From NCBI GenBank assembly GCA_947175555.1, contig CAMWNK010000016.1, forward strand, positions 1 through 32,641: a DNA stretch of 32,641 bases, read 5' to 3'. The DNA comes from an uncultured Clostridia bacterium. Lineage in GTDB: Bacteria; Bacillota; Clostridia; Christensenellales; UBA3700. This document shows, in pieces, positions 18,386 through 25,258 of the stretch; the first letter of the stretch is position 1; the number at the start of each line of letters is the position of its first letter. The translations under genes and the position numbers were made by a program. A model generated the notes under the pieces. The model searched no databases. It was given only the letters and a program-made list of their open reading frames with translations, and was not told where the DNA came from.

Positions 18386-19079
18386 AAAGAATAAAAAGCC
18401 TAATATTTTTTCTCGCGCGATAGCATGTCTGTTGCGTCCGCTTCTTAGAGTTATTTGGCATGTGAAGATATATTTTCCCGAAAGATTTCCGTCAAGCGGC
18501 GCGGCAATATGCGTATGCAATCATTTTTCCGCCATGGACGCCAACAGAATTATGTCGAGTTTAATCAAGCGCGACTACCGCGTTATGATTAAAGGCGAGA
18601 TGTTTAAGTCTAAATTTATAGGCGATATTTTGCGCTCTCTCGGCGGCATTCCGGTAGCGAGAGGAGAGGGCGATATCGGAGCTGTCAGACAGGTTTTTGC
18701 TTGTATTAAAGAAGGAAAAAAGATAATTATCTTTCCCGAAGGTACGCGCAGTAAGTGTCGCAAGATAGAAGATTATCAGCTACTTGAGTTAAAAAACGGC
18801 GTTCCTACGATAGCAATCAAGACTAAATGCACTGTGATACCTTTGATGTATTATCGCAAGATTTCGCCGTTCAGACGCAATTATCTTATAGTGGGAAATC
18901 CCTTTGATTTCAGCGAGTTTTACGGACAGAAAGGCGATGAAGTTGAGCTTGCGGCCAACGCTAAATTGCGAGAAAAGATGATTGGCTTATATGCGGAAAT
19001 CAAGACAATAGTAGAGCAGTTTAACGGCAGCCAATCGGCATACGTAAAGTCGCTGTCATCTACTGCTGCGGAGGAATAA
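18375..19079 (+). CDS. plsC: 1-acyl-sn-glycerol-3-phosphate acyltransferase (PlsC family)
   Basis: Acylates lysophosphatidic acid to phosphatidic acid at the inner membrane. From ATG 18375 the protein is 234 aa. The catalytic HX4D is H50-D55 in NHFSAMD; GGIPVARGEGD and FPEGTRS are the other acyltransferase blocks. A short hydrophobic stretch (about residues 11-30) may anchor it. An in-frame TTG at 18369 would add two residues. The start lies 11 nt inside cmk, so the genes are coupled. The stop is followed at once by the ispH-rpsA start. Confidence 0.92.
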   Translation: MGDKKNKKPNIFSRAIACLLRPLLRVIWHVKIYFPERFPSSGAAICVCNHFSAMDANRIMSSLIKRDYRVMIKGEMFKSKFIGDILRSLGGIPVARGEGDIGAVRQVFACIKEGKKIIIFPEGTRSKCRKIEDYQLLELKNGVPTIAIKTKCTVIPLMYYRKISPFRRNYLIVGNPFDFSEFYGQKGDEVELAANAKLREKMIGLYAEIKTIVEQFNGSQSAYVKSLSSTAAEE

Positions 19080-19080
19080 C

Positions 19081-21372
19081 TTGGAGATTACAATCGCGCC
19101 TTCTGCCGGATTTTGTTTCGGGGTGAGCAACGCCGTCGGTATTGCGGAAAAGCTCGGCAACAAGGCTTGCGTACTCGGTAAGCTGATACATAACGCAAGC
19201 GTACTCGATAGGCTCGCTTTACTCGGCGTAATTACCGTCGACAACGTGGCTGATTGTCCCAAGGATAAGACATTGGTTATACGCTCTCACGGCGTAAGTA
19301 AATCCGTTTACGAAGAGATAGATAGATTGGGGCTCGATTATTGCGACGCTACATGTCCGTTTGTTGCAAAAATTCATAAAATTATTGAAAATAACAGCGC
19401 TTTAGGTAATAAAATAGTAATTATAGGGGACAAAGGTCATCCCGAAGTAGTCGGCTCGGCAGGCTGGGCTTGCGATAAAAGTATTATAGTTTCAAGAGAG
19501 GAAGACGCCGAGGCGTTCGAGGTAAGTGATTGTCTTAATTACTGCGTGGTGGTGCAGACTACGTTTGACGCCGAGCTATATAATAAAATAATAAAAATTA
19601 TCAAAAGAAGGTGTAAATCAGTTGTAATAAACAGGACTATTTGTTATACTACAACAGAGCGGCAAAAGCAGACTGCGCAACTTGCCAAGCAATGCGACGC
19701 AGTGTTAGTGCTCGGCAGCGCGGAGTCGTCCAATACGAGTAAATTGTACGGCATTGCCAAGCAGATATGTCCCGCAACTTATCTTGTCGAAAATATTGAC
19801 GGCTTGCCGTCGGTAGCAAAAAATATAACTAGGCTGGGAATTACAGCCGGAGCATCAACTCCCAAGGGGTTGATTGAGGAGGTAAAACTACTGATGAGTG
19901 AAACTCAGGAAACCAAGGCAGTTATCGAAGACGTTACTGCCGAACAGACCGCTAACGTAAGCGAAGCGGTTGACAGCAAGGGCGCTCAGGCTCCCAAAAA
20001 GCAGAGCTTTGCAGAGATGCTTGCCGACAGCAAGAAGTCTGCCGAGGTCAAACTTAACAAGTTATTCAGAAACTGTACCGTTATCAGCGCCAACGAAGAC
20101 GGCATATATATCAGCTTTGGCGGCAAGAAAGACGGATTTATAGATAAAAAAGACGCCGAAATAGACGGCGTAGAATATGATCCCGCCAATTATAAGTACG
20201 GCGATAAGCTCGACGCTATCGTTATTGAGAATAATAACAAGTCTCAGAAGTCCGGCATCGCTTTTTCCAAGAAGCTCGTAGATATTCGCAGAAAAGAGCA
20301 GGAAGAGTGCGAGAAGATAGTTCGCGGCAGCGAATTTAAGGTAACTGTAGGAGAAGCCGTTAAGGGCGGACTTACAGCTAAGCTCGGACCTTACACCGTA
20401 TTTATCCCCGCATCTCAGATTAAGATGGGTTATGTCAACGACTTGGATAAGTACGTCGGTAAGCAGCTCAGACTGAGAATGATTCAGCCCAAGAAGAAGG
20501 CCGGTGAAGAAGTTGAGGAGCAGACCTGCGCGGAGACATCCGAAATCAAGATTAGCGGCAAGAGGATAGTTGCATCTCAGAGAGTTATTCTCGAAGAGGA
20601 GAGAGCAAGGAAGGAAGAAGAGCTGTGGCAGTTCATGGAAGTGGGCAAGATAGTCTCCGGTAAGGTTAAGAGATTTGCCGAGTTCGGAGCATTCGTAAGC
20701 GTACACGGTTTTGATTGTCTTGCACATATCTCCGACCTTTCTTATTATAAGATTGAGCGTCCCGAAGAAGTTCTTGAGAAGGATAAGACATATGATTTCG
20801 TCATCTTGAGAGCTGATAGAGAGAGCGGCAAGGTATCGCTGGGATATAAGCAGTTGCAGAAGAAGCCTTACGAGATTGCAGCCGAGAAGTTCCCCGTAGG
20901 CAGCGTTATTACCGGACCTGTAAGGAGCGTATTCAATTACGGCGCGTTCATTCTTATCGATCGTGATGTAGACGGACTTTTGCCCGTTGCGGAGATTGCT
21001 CATACATATACCAAGGACGCTACAAACGTATACAAGGTAGGCGACGAGGTTACCGCACAAATTATCAAGTTTGACGACAGCAAGATTACGCTTTCCGTCA
21101 AGGCTCTTACTCCTGCAGCTGTAGAGGAAGAAGTTCAGATCAGCGAAGAGGACTATAAGGAAGCTAAGGAGAAGCGTGTAGCTCGTAATGCGGCTAAGTT
21201 TGACAGAAGCTCGGCTTCTACAGGCGCAGCTCCCAAGAAAAAGAAGACCGTAAGAGAGAATGCGGAAGCTGATAGCGTATCTTCGTGGAGCAGCGATGCT
21301 TCAGGCGCAACTTTCGGCGACTTGTTCAAGGGACTTAACCTTGATTTCGAAGACGGCGAAAATAAGGACTGA
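19081..21372 (+). CDS. ispH-rpsA: Fused 4-hydroxy-3-methylbut-2-enyl diphosphate reductase (IspH) and ribosomal protein S1
   Basis: The N-terminal part (residues 1 to about 280) is IspH, the 4Fe-4S enzyme of the last MEP-pathway step, with cluster cysteines C12, C92 and C188 and the His-containing LIHNASV, IRSHGVS and KGHPEV motifs. After a linker (about 280-325) come four S1 OB-fold repeats, approximately 330-400, 415-515, 520-605 and 605-685; the third (GKVKRFAEFGAFV, LAHISDLS) and fourth (GPVRSVFNYGAFILI) are the most canonical. A hydrophilic Ser/Lys-rich tail ends the 763-aa chain. Start is TTG 19081 with GGAGG (19070-19074) inside the plsC end. Such fusions are known in Clostridia. Confidence 0.95.
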   Translation: MEITIAPSAGFCFGVSNAVGIAEKLGNKACVLGKLIHNASVLDRLALLGVITVDNVADCPKDKTLVIRSHGVSKSVYEEIDRLGLDYCDATCPFVAKIHKIIENNSALGNKIVIIGDKGHPEVVGSAGWACDKSIIVSREEDAEAFEVSDCLNYCVVVQTTFDAELYNKIIKIIKRRCKSVVINRTICYTTTERQKQTAQLAKQCDAVLVLGSAESSNTSKLYGIAKQICPATYLVENIDGLPSVAKNITRLGITAGASTPKGLIEEVKLLMSETQETKAVIEDVTAEQTANVSEAVDSKGAQAPKKQSFAEMLADSKKSAEVKLNKLFRNCTVISANEDGIYISFGGKKDGFIDKKDAEIDGVEYDPANYKYGDKLDAIVIENNNKSQKSGIAFSKKLVDIRRKEQEECEKIVRGSEFKVTVGEAVKGGLTAKLGPYTVFIPASQIKMGYVNDLDKYVGKQLRLRMIQPKKKAGEEVEEQTCAETSEIKISGKRIVASQRVILEEERARKEEELWQFMEVGKIVSGKVKRFAEFGAFVSVHGFDCLAHISDLSYYKIERPEEVLEKDKTYDFVILRADRESGKVSLGYKQLQKKPYEIAAEKFPVGSVITGPVRSVFNYGAFILIDRDVDGLLPVAEIAHTYTKDATNVYKVGDEVTAQIIKFDDSKITLSVKALTPAAVEEEVQISEEDYKEAKEKRVARNAAKFDRSSASTGAAPKKKKTVRENAEADSVSSWSSDASGATFGDLFKGLNLDFEDGENKD

Positions 21373-21399
21373 TAAGTAGATTTATATTGTAATCGTATA

Positions 21400-21430
21400 T
21401 TTTTTCGGGCGGCATCGCCGCTCGAAAAAA
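21400..21430. other. Long hairpin with T-run before and A-run after the GC stem
   Basis: Fourteen base pairs with one G-U: TTTTTTCGGGCGGC (21400-21413) and GCCGCTCGAAAAAA (21417-21430), loop ATC. On either strand the U-run is on the 5' arm and the A-run on the 3' arm, the reverse of a standard terminator, and no free U-tract follows. It may stabilise the ispH-rpsA mRNA 3' end or still act as a terminator poorly. Confidence 0.6.
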
Positions 21431-21454
21431 TGTGATAAAACAACCGTAAATCTC

Positions 21455-21484
21455 TTGACAATATACTCAACTATATAGTATATT
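21455..21484 (+). promoter_or_regulatory. Promoter of the tRNA operon
   Basis: A perfect TTGACA (21455-21460) and TATATT (21479-21484) are separated by 18 bp. The 5' leader to the first tRNA (about 21491-21545) holds small hairpins, CGGCT/AGCCG at 21505-21524 and AACC/GGTT at 21526-21538, which may guide processing. Confidence 0.75.
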
Positions 21485-21545
21485 TTAACAGTCGCAAGTC
21501 GACACGGCTTAATAACTTGAGCCGCAACCGTGAAGGTTACTTCAT

Positions 21546-21622
21546 GGGCCATTAGCTCAGTTGGTTAGAGCAACCGGCTCATAACCGGTCGGTCCAAGGT
21601 TCGAGTCCTTGATGGCCCACCA
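21546..21622 (+). tRNA. tRNA with CAT anticodon (Met, elongator; tRNA-Ile2 possible)
   Basis: Cloverleaf: acceptor GGGCCAT/ATGGCCC, D-stem GCTC/GAGC, anticodon stem ACCGG/CCGGT with CAT at 21580-21582, T-arm CAAGG/CCTTG, and encoded CCA (21620-21622). The anticodon stem lacks the three GC pairs typical of the initiator. CAT tRNAs modified to lysidine read Ile AUA, which base sequence alone does not exclude. Confidence 0.93.
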
Positions 21623-21639
21623 TTAACTTAATAACATCT

Positions 21640-21716
21640 GGCTCGGTAGTTCAGTTGGTTAGAACGCTAGCCTGTCACGCTAGAGGTCGTGGGTTCGAGT
21701 CCCATCCGAGTCGCCA
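21640..21716 (+). tRNA. tRNA-Asp (GTC)
   Basis: Acceptor GGCTCGG/CCGAGTC with a G-U pair, anticodon stem CTAGC/GCTAG, anticodon GTC at 21674-21676, T-loop TTCGAGT, discriminator G, encoded CCA. Confidence 0.97.
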
Positions 21717-21759
21717 GAATTTTTCTTTTATGAGCGGTAGTAATATCGCTCATAAATAT

Positions 21760-21835
21760 GCCTCGGTAGCTCAGTCGGTAGAGCAAGGGACTGAAAATCC
21801 CTGTGTCGGTGGTTCGATTCCGCCCCGAGGCACCA
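21760..21835 (+). tRNA. tRNA-Phe (GAA)
   Basis: Acceptor GCCTCGG/CCGAGGC, anticodon loop CTGAAAA with GAA at 21793-21795, T-loop TTCGATT, discriminator A, encoded CCA. Confidence 0.97.
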
Positions 21836-21839
21836 CCGT

Positions 21840-21915
21840 GCTGGTGTAGCTCAACTGGCAGAGCAGCTGATTTGTAATCAGCAGGTTGTTGGTTCGATTC
21901 CGATCACCAGCTCCA
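21840..21915 (+). tRNA. tRNA-Thr (TGT)
   Basis: Acceptor GCTGGTG/CACCAGC, anticodon stem GCTGA/TCAGC, anticodon TGT at 21873-21875, T-loop TTCGATT, discriminator T, encoded CCA. It begins four bases after the tRNA-Phe CCA. Confidence 0.97.
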
Positions 21916-21930
21916 GTTAACTAAATATTA

Positions 21931-22015
21931 GGGCAGATTCCCGAGTGGCCAAAGGGATCAGACTGTAAATCTGACAGCTCAGCTTTCGGTGGTTCGAATC
22001 CACCTCTGCCCACCA
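21931..22015 (+). tRNA. tRNA-Tyr (GTA)
   Basis: Class II tRNA of 85 nt with a long variable arm (CAGCTCAGCTTTCG region). Acceptor GGGCAGA/TCTGCCC, anticodon stem TCAGA/TCTGA, GTA at 21965-21967, encoded CCA. It is the last tRNA before the AT-rich accessory region. Confidence 0.97.
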
Positions 22016-22023
22016 ATAGCGTT

Positions 22024-22058
22024 AAAGTGCGAACCATTAGGCTCGTACTTTTCCTTTA
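22024..22058 (+). terminator. Terminator of the tRNA operon
   Basis: AAAGTGCGA (22024-22032) pairs with TCGTACTTT (22043-22051) with one G-U pair and a 10-nt loop, followed by a T-rich tail TTCCTTT. It lies 9 nt after the tRNA-Tyr CCA. Confidence 0.75.
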
Positions 22059-22112
22059 TATTCAAGCACCCATCACAGTATCAAATGTGCAAAAATCGTT
22101 TTCTTTATAATA

Positions 22113-22141
22113 TTGACATTTGTATGCATTTATTTTACCAT
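22113..22141 (+). promoter_or_regulatory. Probable promoter of the HD-domain gene
   Basis: Perfect TTGACA (22113-22118) with TACCAT (22136-22141, 4 of 6 matches) at 17 bp. The predicted start is 22148, the A of the ATG. A TATAAT at 22141-22146 is 22 bp from the -35, too far for normal use. Confidence 0.45.
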
Positions 22142-22147
22142 ATAATT

Positions 22148-22741
22148 ATGAACTCTGAATCATTAGAAATTGGTTTGCCATCTCGAAAAAAAGCAGAAGA
22201 ACTTTTAGATGAAGCCGAAAGATGTAACAAAGGTCCTTGGGTAAATCATAGTCGTAATGTTGCTTTATGCGCAGAAAAGATAGCAATATCGTGTGGTATG
22301 GAAAGAAACAAAGCATATATTTTGGGCTTGTTGCACGATATAGGCAGAAAATTTGGAGCACGCCATTTAGGGCACGTTTATGACGGATATAAATATATGC
22401 TTGAATTGGGGTTTACACAAGTTGCGAAAATTTGCTTAACACATAGCTTTGGTATACAAGATATTAAAACCTATATAGGAAAATTCGACATTCTCGAAAG
22501 CGAGCAACTGGAATTGGAAATTGCTCTTAATTCCGTAAAATATGACGATTATGATAGGCTTATCCAAATTTGCGACGCTTTGGGTGCAGCAGAAGGTATA
22601 GTTGATATTGAAGCACGTATGCAAGATGTTAAAAATAGGTATGGCAACTATCCGCAAGAGAAATGGGATAAGAATTTTGAATTAAAAAAATATTTTGAAA
22701 ATCTAGCAAATAAAGATATATATGAAATAGTAGACAAATAA
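22148..22741 (+). CDS. HD-domain metal-dependent phosphohydrolase
   Basis: A 197-aa protein with an HD superfamily core: the first metal His is H34 in WVNHSRNVA, the HD pair is H63-D64 in LLHDIGR, and a later His lies in LTHSFG. Such enzymes hydrolyse nucleotides or phosphoesters; the small single-domain group near tRNA genes is usually annotated only as HD-domain protein, so no substrate is named. The N-terminal PSRKKAEELLDEAERCNKGP fits family starts, supporting ATG 22148. There is no Shine-Dalgarno, consistent with a leaderless mRNA. A terminator follows at 22790. Confidence 0.85.
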   Translation: MNSESLEIGLPSRKKAEELLDEAERCNKGPWVNHSRNVALCAEKIAISCGMERNKAYILGLLHDIGRKFGARHLGHVYDGYKYMLELGFTQVAKICLTHSFGIQDIKTYIGKFDILESEQLELEIALNSVKYDDYDRLIQICDALGAAEGIVDIEARMQDVKNRYGNYPQEKWDKNFELKKYFENLANKDIYEIVDK

Positions 22742-22789
22742 TTGTCCACATAAAATTCGTTTTACACTGCCGTAGCTTCACAATACAAT

Positions 22790-22828
22790 AATGACTGATA
22801 AGAACTTCTATCCTATCAGTCATTTTTT
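22790..22828 (+). terminator. Rho-independent terminator after the HD gene
   Basis: A perfect 11-bp stem, AATGACTGATA (22790-22800) with TATCAGTCATT (22814-22824), 13-nt loop, followed by more T to give six in a row. Confidence 0.85.
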
Positions 22829-22868
22829 AGTGCTTTGAGAGAAATCTTTGAGTACATTTGTTATTTGC

Positions 22869-22896
22869 TTGAATAAATCATTTAATTTGATATAAT
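22869..22896 (+). promoter_or_regulatory. Promoter of the small winged-helix-like gene
   Basis: TTGAAT (22869-22874), 16-bp spacer, and an extended -10 TGATATAAT (22888-22896). Predicted start near 22903. Confidence 0.65.
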
Positions 22897-22934
22897 GATT
22901 ATACAATAAGCAGCAATTTAGAGGAGAATTAAAA

Positions 22935-23144
22935 ATGATTTTACCTACACCCCTTATTGTAAGAAGACGCATTATAAACAAGTTGTTGGAGAAAAATGCT
23001 GTTACCGGTGAAAATGCTATTACGTTGGAGGAAGCAGGAATCGAAAATCCCGATAATTTTCAAGCAGTCATCTTGCGCTTGATTGAACAAGGCGTATTAC
23101 ATCAGCTTGACGGTAGATATTATTTGGATACGACAAAGCAATAA
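22935..23144 (+). CDS. Small winged-helix-like protein, function unknown
   Basis: A 69-aa protein with a strong GAGGAG site just upstream and its own promoter. I do not recognise a named family. The layout, an RRRIINKLL helix, a second helix in LEEAGIENP, a third in FQAVILRLIEQG, then VLHQLDGRYYLD as a beta hairpin, resembles a compact winged-helix fold, as in small transcription factors or wing modules. That is a pattern reading, not a database match. It is monocistronic, followed by the possible attenuator region. Confidence 0.7.
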   Translation: MILPTPLIVRRRIINKLLEKNAVTGENAITLEEAGIENPDNFQAVILRLIEQGVLHQLDGRYYLDTTKQ

Positions 23145-23192
23145 ATTTCAACTTAACTTAAAATAATCGATAAAAGTTAATCATCTTAAATC

Positions 23193-23300
23193 ATGAAAAT
23201 TTCGGGTGTTTTTATGGCATACATTGTCGCCCACCAATCTAAAACAAACCGCTAATCAAGAGCAACGTGTTAGTTTTTTTGCGGCGGTTTGTGCCGCAAA
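23193..23300 (+). promoter_or_regulatory. Possible leader peptide and attenuator
   Basis: A 20-codon ORF starts at ATG 23193, with an internal ATG at 23214 giving MAYIVAHQSKTNR, and stops at 23253-23255. Its stop lies inside a weak hairpin, CTAATCA (23252-23258) with TGTTAG (23268-23273) and one bulge, followed by seven T. An alternative long-range stem pairs ACAAACCGC (23244-23252) with GCGGTTTGT (23284-23292), and GCGGC/GCCGC can form a further hairpin at 23281-23297. Mutually exclusive stems with a short ORF running into them resemble translation-controlled attenuation. The remaining gap 23145-23422 holds nothing else but the next promoter. Confidence 0.35.
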
Positions 23301-23362
23301 AGCTGCTTTGTTATATCAAGCGCCCGCCATGGTGCCATACCCCTTTTTTACGCTGTCATATA

Positions 23363-23391
23363 TTGAAATTTAGGTGCGTTTGTAGTATACT
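23363..23391 (+). promoter_or_regulatory. Promoter of the alpha/beta hydrolase gene
   Basis: TTGAAA (23363-23368) and TATACT (23386-23391) at 17 bp; predicted start near 23398, leader of about 25 nt with a weak ribosome site (CGGA). Confidence 0.7.
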
Positions 23392-23422
23392 TTTATTATA
23401 CTGAATTATTAACGGAACGAAA

Positions 23423-24109
23423 ATGCCTTATAAAAAAATCGAAAACATACCTACTATAGTTTGGGGAAAACCGTCCGAAAAAGTTTTCATTTATGTTCAT
23501 GGCAAATGTCAAAGTAAAGACTATGCTGAGAGTTTTGCTACTATTGCCGAACGAAATGGCTATCAAACATTGAGTTTTGATTTACCCGAACACGGCGATA
23601 GAAAAATAGAAACCGCACCTTGCGATATATGGCACGGTATAGAAGATTTGCAAAAGATTTATTCCTATACGATGGATAATTGGGAAAAGATTGCTTTATT
23701 CGCTTGTAGCATTGGGGCATATTTCGCTTTGCACGCTTATAACAACATTGCGTTTGAAAAATGTATATTCCAATCGCCTATTATTGATATGGAATATTTA
23801 ATAAACAAAATGTTTGCGTGGTTTAATATAAGCGAACAGCAATTAAGAGGACAACGAAAAATTTCTACGCCGATTGAAACGCTGTCTTGGGATTATTACC
23901 GATATGTAAAAGAAAACCCCATTGAACAATGGAAAACACCTACACAAATCCTTTTCGGTGGCAAAGACAATATGCAAACCAAAAGAATTATGCAAAATTT
24001 TATAGAAAAGTATGGCGGTTATCTTACCATATCACAAAATAGTGAACACGCTTTTCTTGCAGATACAGACAAAATTATAGTAAATGAGTGGTTGCAAAAT
24101 TCGTTTTAG
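23423..24109 (+). CDS. Alpha/beta hydrolase
   Basis: A 228-aa alpha/beta hydrolase fold protein. The oxyanion-side strand VFIYVHGK is followed by LSFDLPEHGDR, the nucleophile elbow ACSIGAYF (Ser as nucleophile, with Ala replacing the common first Gly), ILFGGKDNMQ with a candidate acid Asp, and SEHAF with the catalytic His near the C-terminus. All three catalytic-type positions are therefore visible. Substrate unknown. No signal peptide, so cytoplasmic. It has its own promoter and AT-rich codon use like the other accessory genes. Confidence 0.85.
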   Translation: MPYKKIENIPTIVWGKPSEKVFIYVHGKCQSKDYAESFATIAERNGYQTLSFDLPEHGDRKIETAPCDIWHGIEDLQKIYSYTMDNWEKIALFACSIGAYFALHAYNNIAFEKCIFQSPIIDMEYLINKMFAWFNISEQQLRGQRKISTPIETLSWDYYRYVKENPIEQWKTPTQILFGGKDNMQTKRIMQNFIEKYGGYLTISQNSEHAFLADTDKIIVNEWLQNSF

Positions 24110-24200
24110 GTTACTACTGTTCAACCAATAAGTCGTCGATTCGAAATGCATCGGCAATTTATATTTCTTCAATTTTTTCAAATTATGTCTGTTAGTTTAA

Positions 24201-24228
24201 TTGATTTATTATATGTAAATGGTATAAT
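24201..24228 (+). promoter_or_regulatory. Promoter of the 77-aa gene
   Basis: TTGATT (24201-24206), 16-bp spacer and an extended -10 TGGTATAAT (24220-24228). Predicted start near 24235, leaving a 19-nt leader. Confidence 0.7.
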
Positions 24229-24253
24229 ATACAAAAAACAAAGGAGTTTTATT

Positions 24254-24487
24254 ATGGCTAATATACTTGAAATTTCAAAATCTTCTTCACATTCATCACG
24301 AAACAGCAATTTAGTTGATGTCAATTGTATATATGAAAAAGGTAGTTTATCTGACGGAACACCTTGCGTTGTGTTGAAAACATACAATCCAAATAGCCAA
24401 AAAGCGAGCATTTCTCAAATATTACATATAACAAAAGAAACAGCATTACAATTGATTGAAATTTTCAATCGAGAACTACACTTATAA
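24254..24487 (+). CDS. Small protein of unknown function (77 aa)
   Basis: ATG 24254 has AAGGAG (24241-24246) at good spacing, an upstream promoter and a downstream terminator, so this is a well-supported gene. A longer frame beginning at 24146 would start before the promoter and is rejected. I do not recognise the family. The N-terminus is Ser/His-rich (KSSSHSSRNS), the middle predicts beta strands (GTPCVVLKTYN), and the C-terminus is a helix, ETALQLIEIFNREL. It has no membrane segment or Cys motif. Confidence 0.75.
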   Translation: MANILEISKSSSHSSRNSNLVDVNCIYEKGSLSDGTPCVVLKTYNPNSQKASISQILHITKETALQLIEIFNRELHL

Positions 24488-24519
24488 TATTTGTTTTGCA
24501 CTGCTGCAGATCCACCAAG

Positions 24520-24548
24520 CCGACTACATTCTGTAGTTGGTATTTTTA
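24520..24548 (+). terminator. Terminator after the 77-aa gene
   Basis: CCGACTACA (24520-24528) pairs with TGTAGTTGG (24532-24540), 9 bp with one G-U and a TTC loop, followed by TATTTTTAT. Confidence 0.8.
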
Positions 24549-24644
24549 TAGATCAATTAGTGAATTTTAATCTAAAATTTTTGCACATATTTCTATATAT
24601 GTACAATAGCTTAAGAGTATTTATATTTTTGATAATGATTATTG

Positions 24645-24673
24645 TTGAAAACAAGTGTTATAGGTTGTATAAT
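24645..24673 (+). promoter_or_regulatory. Promoter upstream of the methyltransferase remnant
   Basis: TTGAAA (24645-24650) and a perfect TATAAT (24668-24673) with a 17-bp spacer. It could now serve the 24878 gene. Together with the terminator at 24520 and the remnant at 24700, it accounts for the gap 24488-24877. Confidence 0.7.
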
Positions 24674-24699
24674 TATAAAAAGTTATAGGCAGGTATAAA

Positions 24700-24852
24700 T
24701 TGAATAACCCATGGAATGAAATTGCGCTGAGCGATTATGAAAATCATATGAATTTGGATAGTGTAAAACAGCTACCAGCCTTAAATTCTTTTATACAAAG
24801 ACAATTAAACGATTATGGTATATTGCATTTAGTAGAAGTCAACGGAGAGTAG
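24700..24852 (+). pseudogene. N-terminal remnant of a class I SAM-dependent methyltransferase
   Basis: From TTG 24700 (start read as Met) the 50 codons begin MNNPWNEIALSDYENHMNLD, a beginning I recognise from a family of small-molecule class I methyltransferases whose next block is the glycine-rich SAM site. Here the frame stops at TAG 24850 after VEVNGE, with no SAM-binding loop, so the protein cannot be functional as a methyltransferase. Upstream promoter and leader remain. It is most simply a decayed 5' end, truncated by deletion when the next genes arrived. Family recognition is from memory of the motif, not a search. Confidence 0.6.
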
Positions 24853-24877
24853 GCGCTTATAGAAAAGAAGGGAGAAA

Positions 24878-25258
24878 ATGGCAAACACGTTAAACCGCTA
24901 TGGTGATTTAAGCAAATTTATAACTGATCTGTCAAAGCTTGAGCTTAAATTCGGTGAAGAGGTTGCAATGTCGGGCAATAAAGATTACGGTATAGTTTTC
25001 GATATGGAAGACGCACCGTGCGGTTTTGAGGAATTGCGCCCGTTTATAGCTAATCTTGCAAAGGATATTTGTGAGCTTGACAATATAGTGCAGAAATTCG
25101 CTATTCACGAGGGTGAAGATTTTTCCGATTATAATATTTTTGCCGTTACAACTGATGAAAACTATAACGTTTATTTGATTTACGACAGTATGAAGGTTGC
25201 TAACGTGTGCGAGTGTCGCTTTGAGAAAAAGGGAGAGAAATATTATCGGCTGGGTTGA
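24878..25258 (+). CDS. Hypothetical protein (126 aa), probably frameshifted near its end
   Basis: I do not recognise this family. ATG 24878 has AAGGGAG (24868-24874) close upstream. The sequence is an acidic soluble alpha/beta protein with MEDAPCGFEELRPF and YNVYLIYDSMKVANVCECRF stretches, of a kind common among small orphan or immunity-type proteins. The frame ends at TGA 25256, but the +1 frame continues in a clearly protein-like way to TAG 25344 (DDIPDDWTGFHADLKHY and on). Removing one G of GGG at 25252-25254 would fuse the two, giving a protein of about 155 aa. It may be a pseudogene, a sequencing error, or a real shortened protein. Confidence 0.65.
   Translation: MANTLNRYGDLSKFITDLSKLELKFGEEVAMSGNKDYGIVFDMEDAPCGFEELRPFIANLAKDICELDNIVQKFAIHEGEDFSDYNIFAVTTDENYNVYLIYDSMKVANVCECRFEKKGEKYYRLG

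Noticed and set aside
21655..21849. A 64-codon plus-strand ORF across tRNA-Asp and tRNA-Phe
   Set aside because: It is translated tRNA sequence; both tRNAs fold perfectly.
23324..23342. GGCACCATGG (minus strand) resembling the 17-bp operator at 27638
   Set aside because: Only the central bases agree; the outer palindrome positions do not match.
24491..24688. A 65-codon ORF, hydrophobic at the C-terminus
   Set aside because: It starts in and runs through the terminator of the previous gene and through the -35/-10 of the next unit, with no ribosome binding site.
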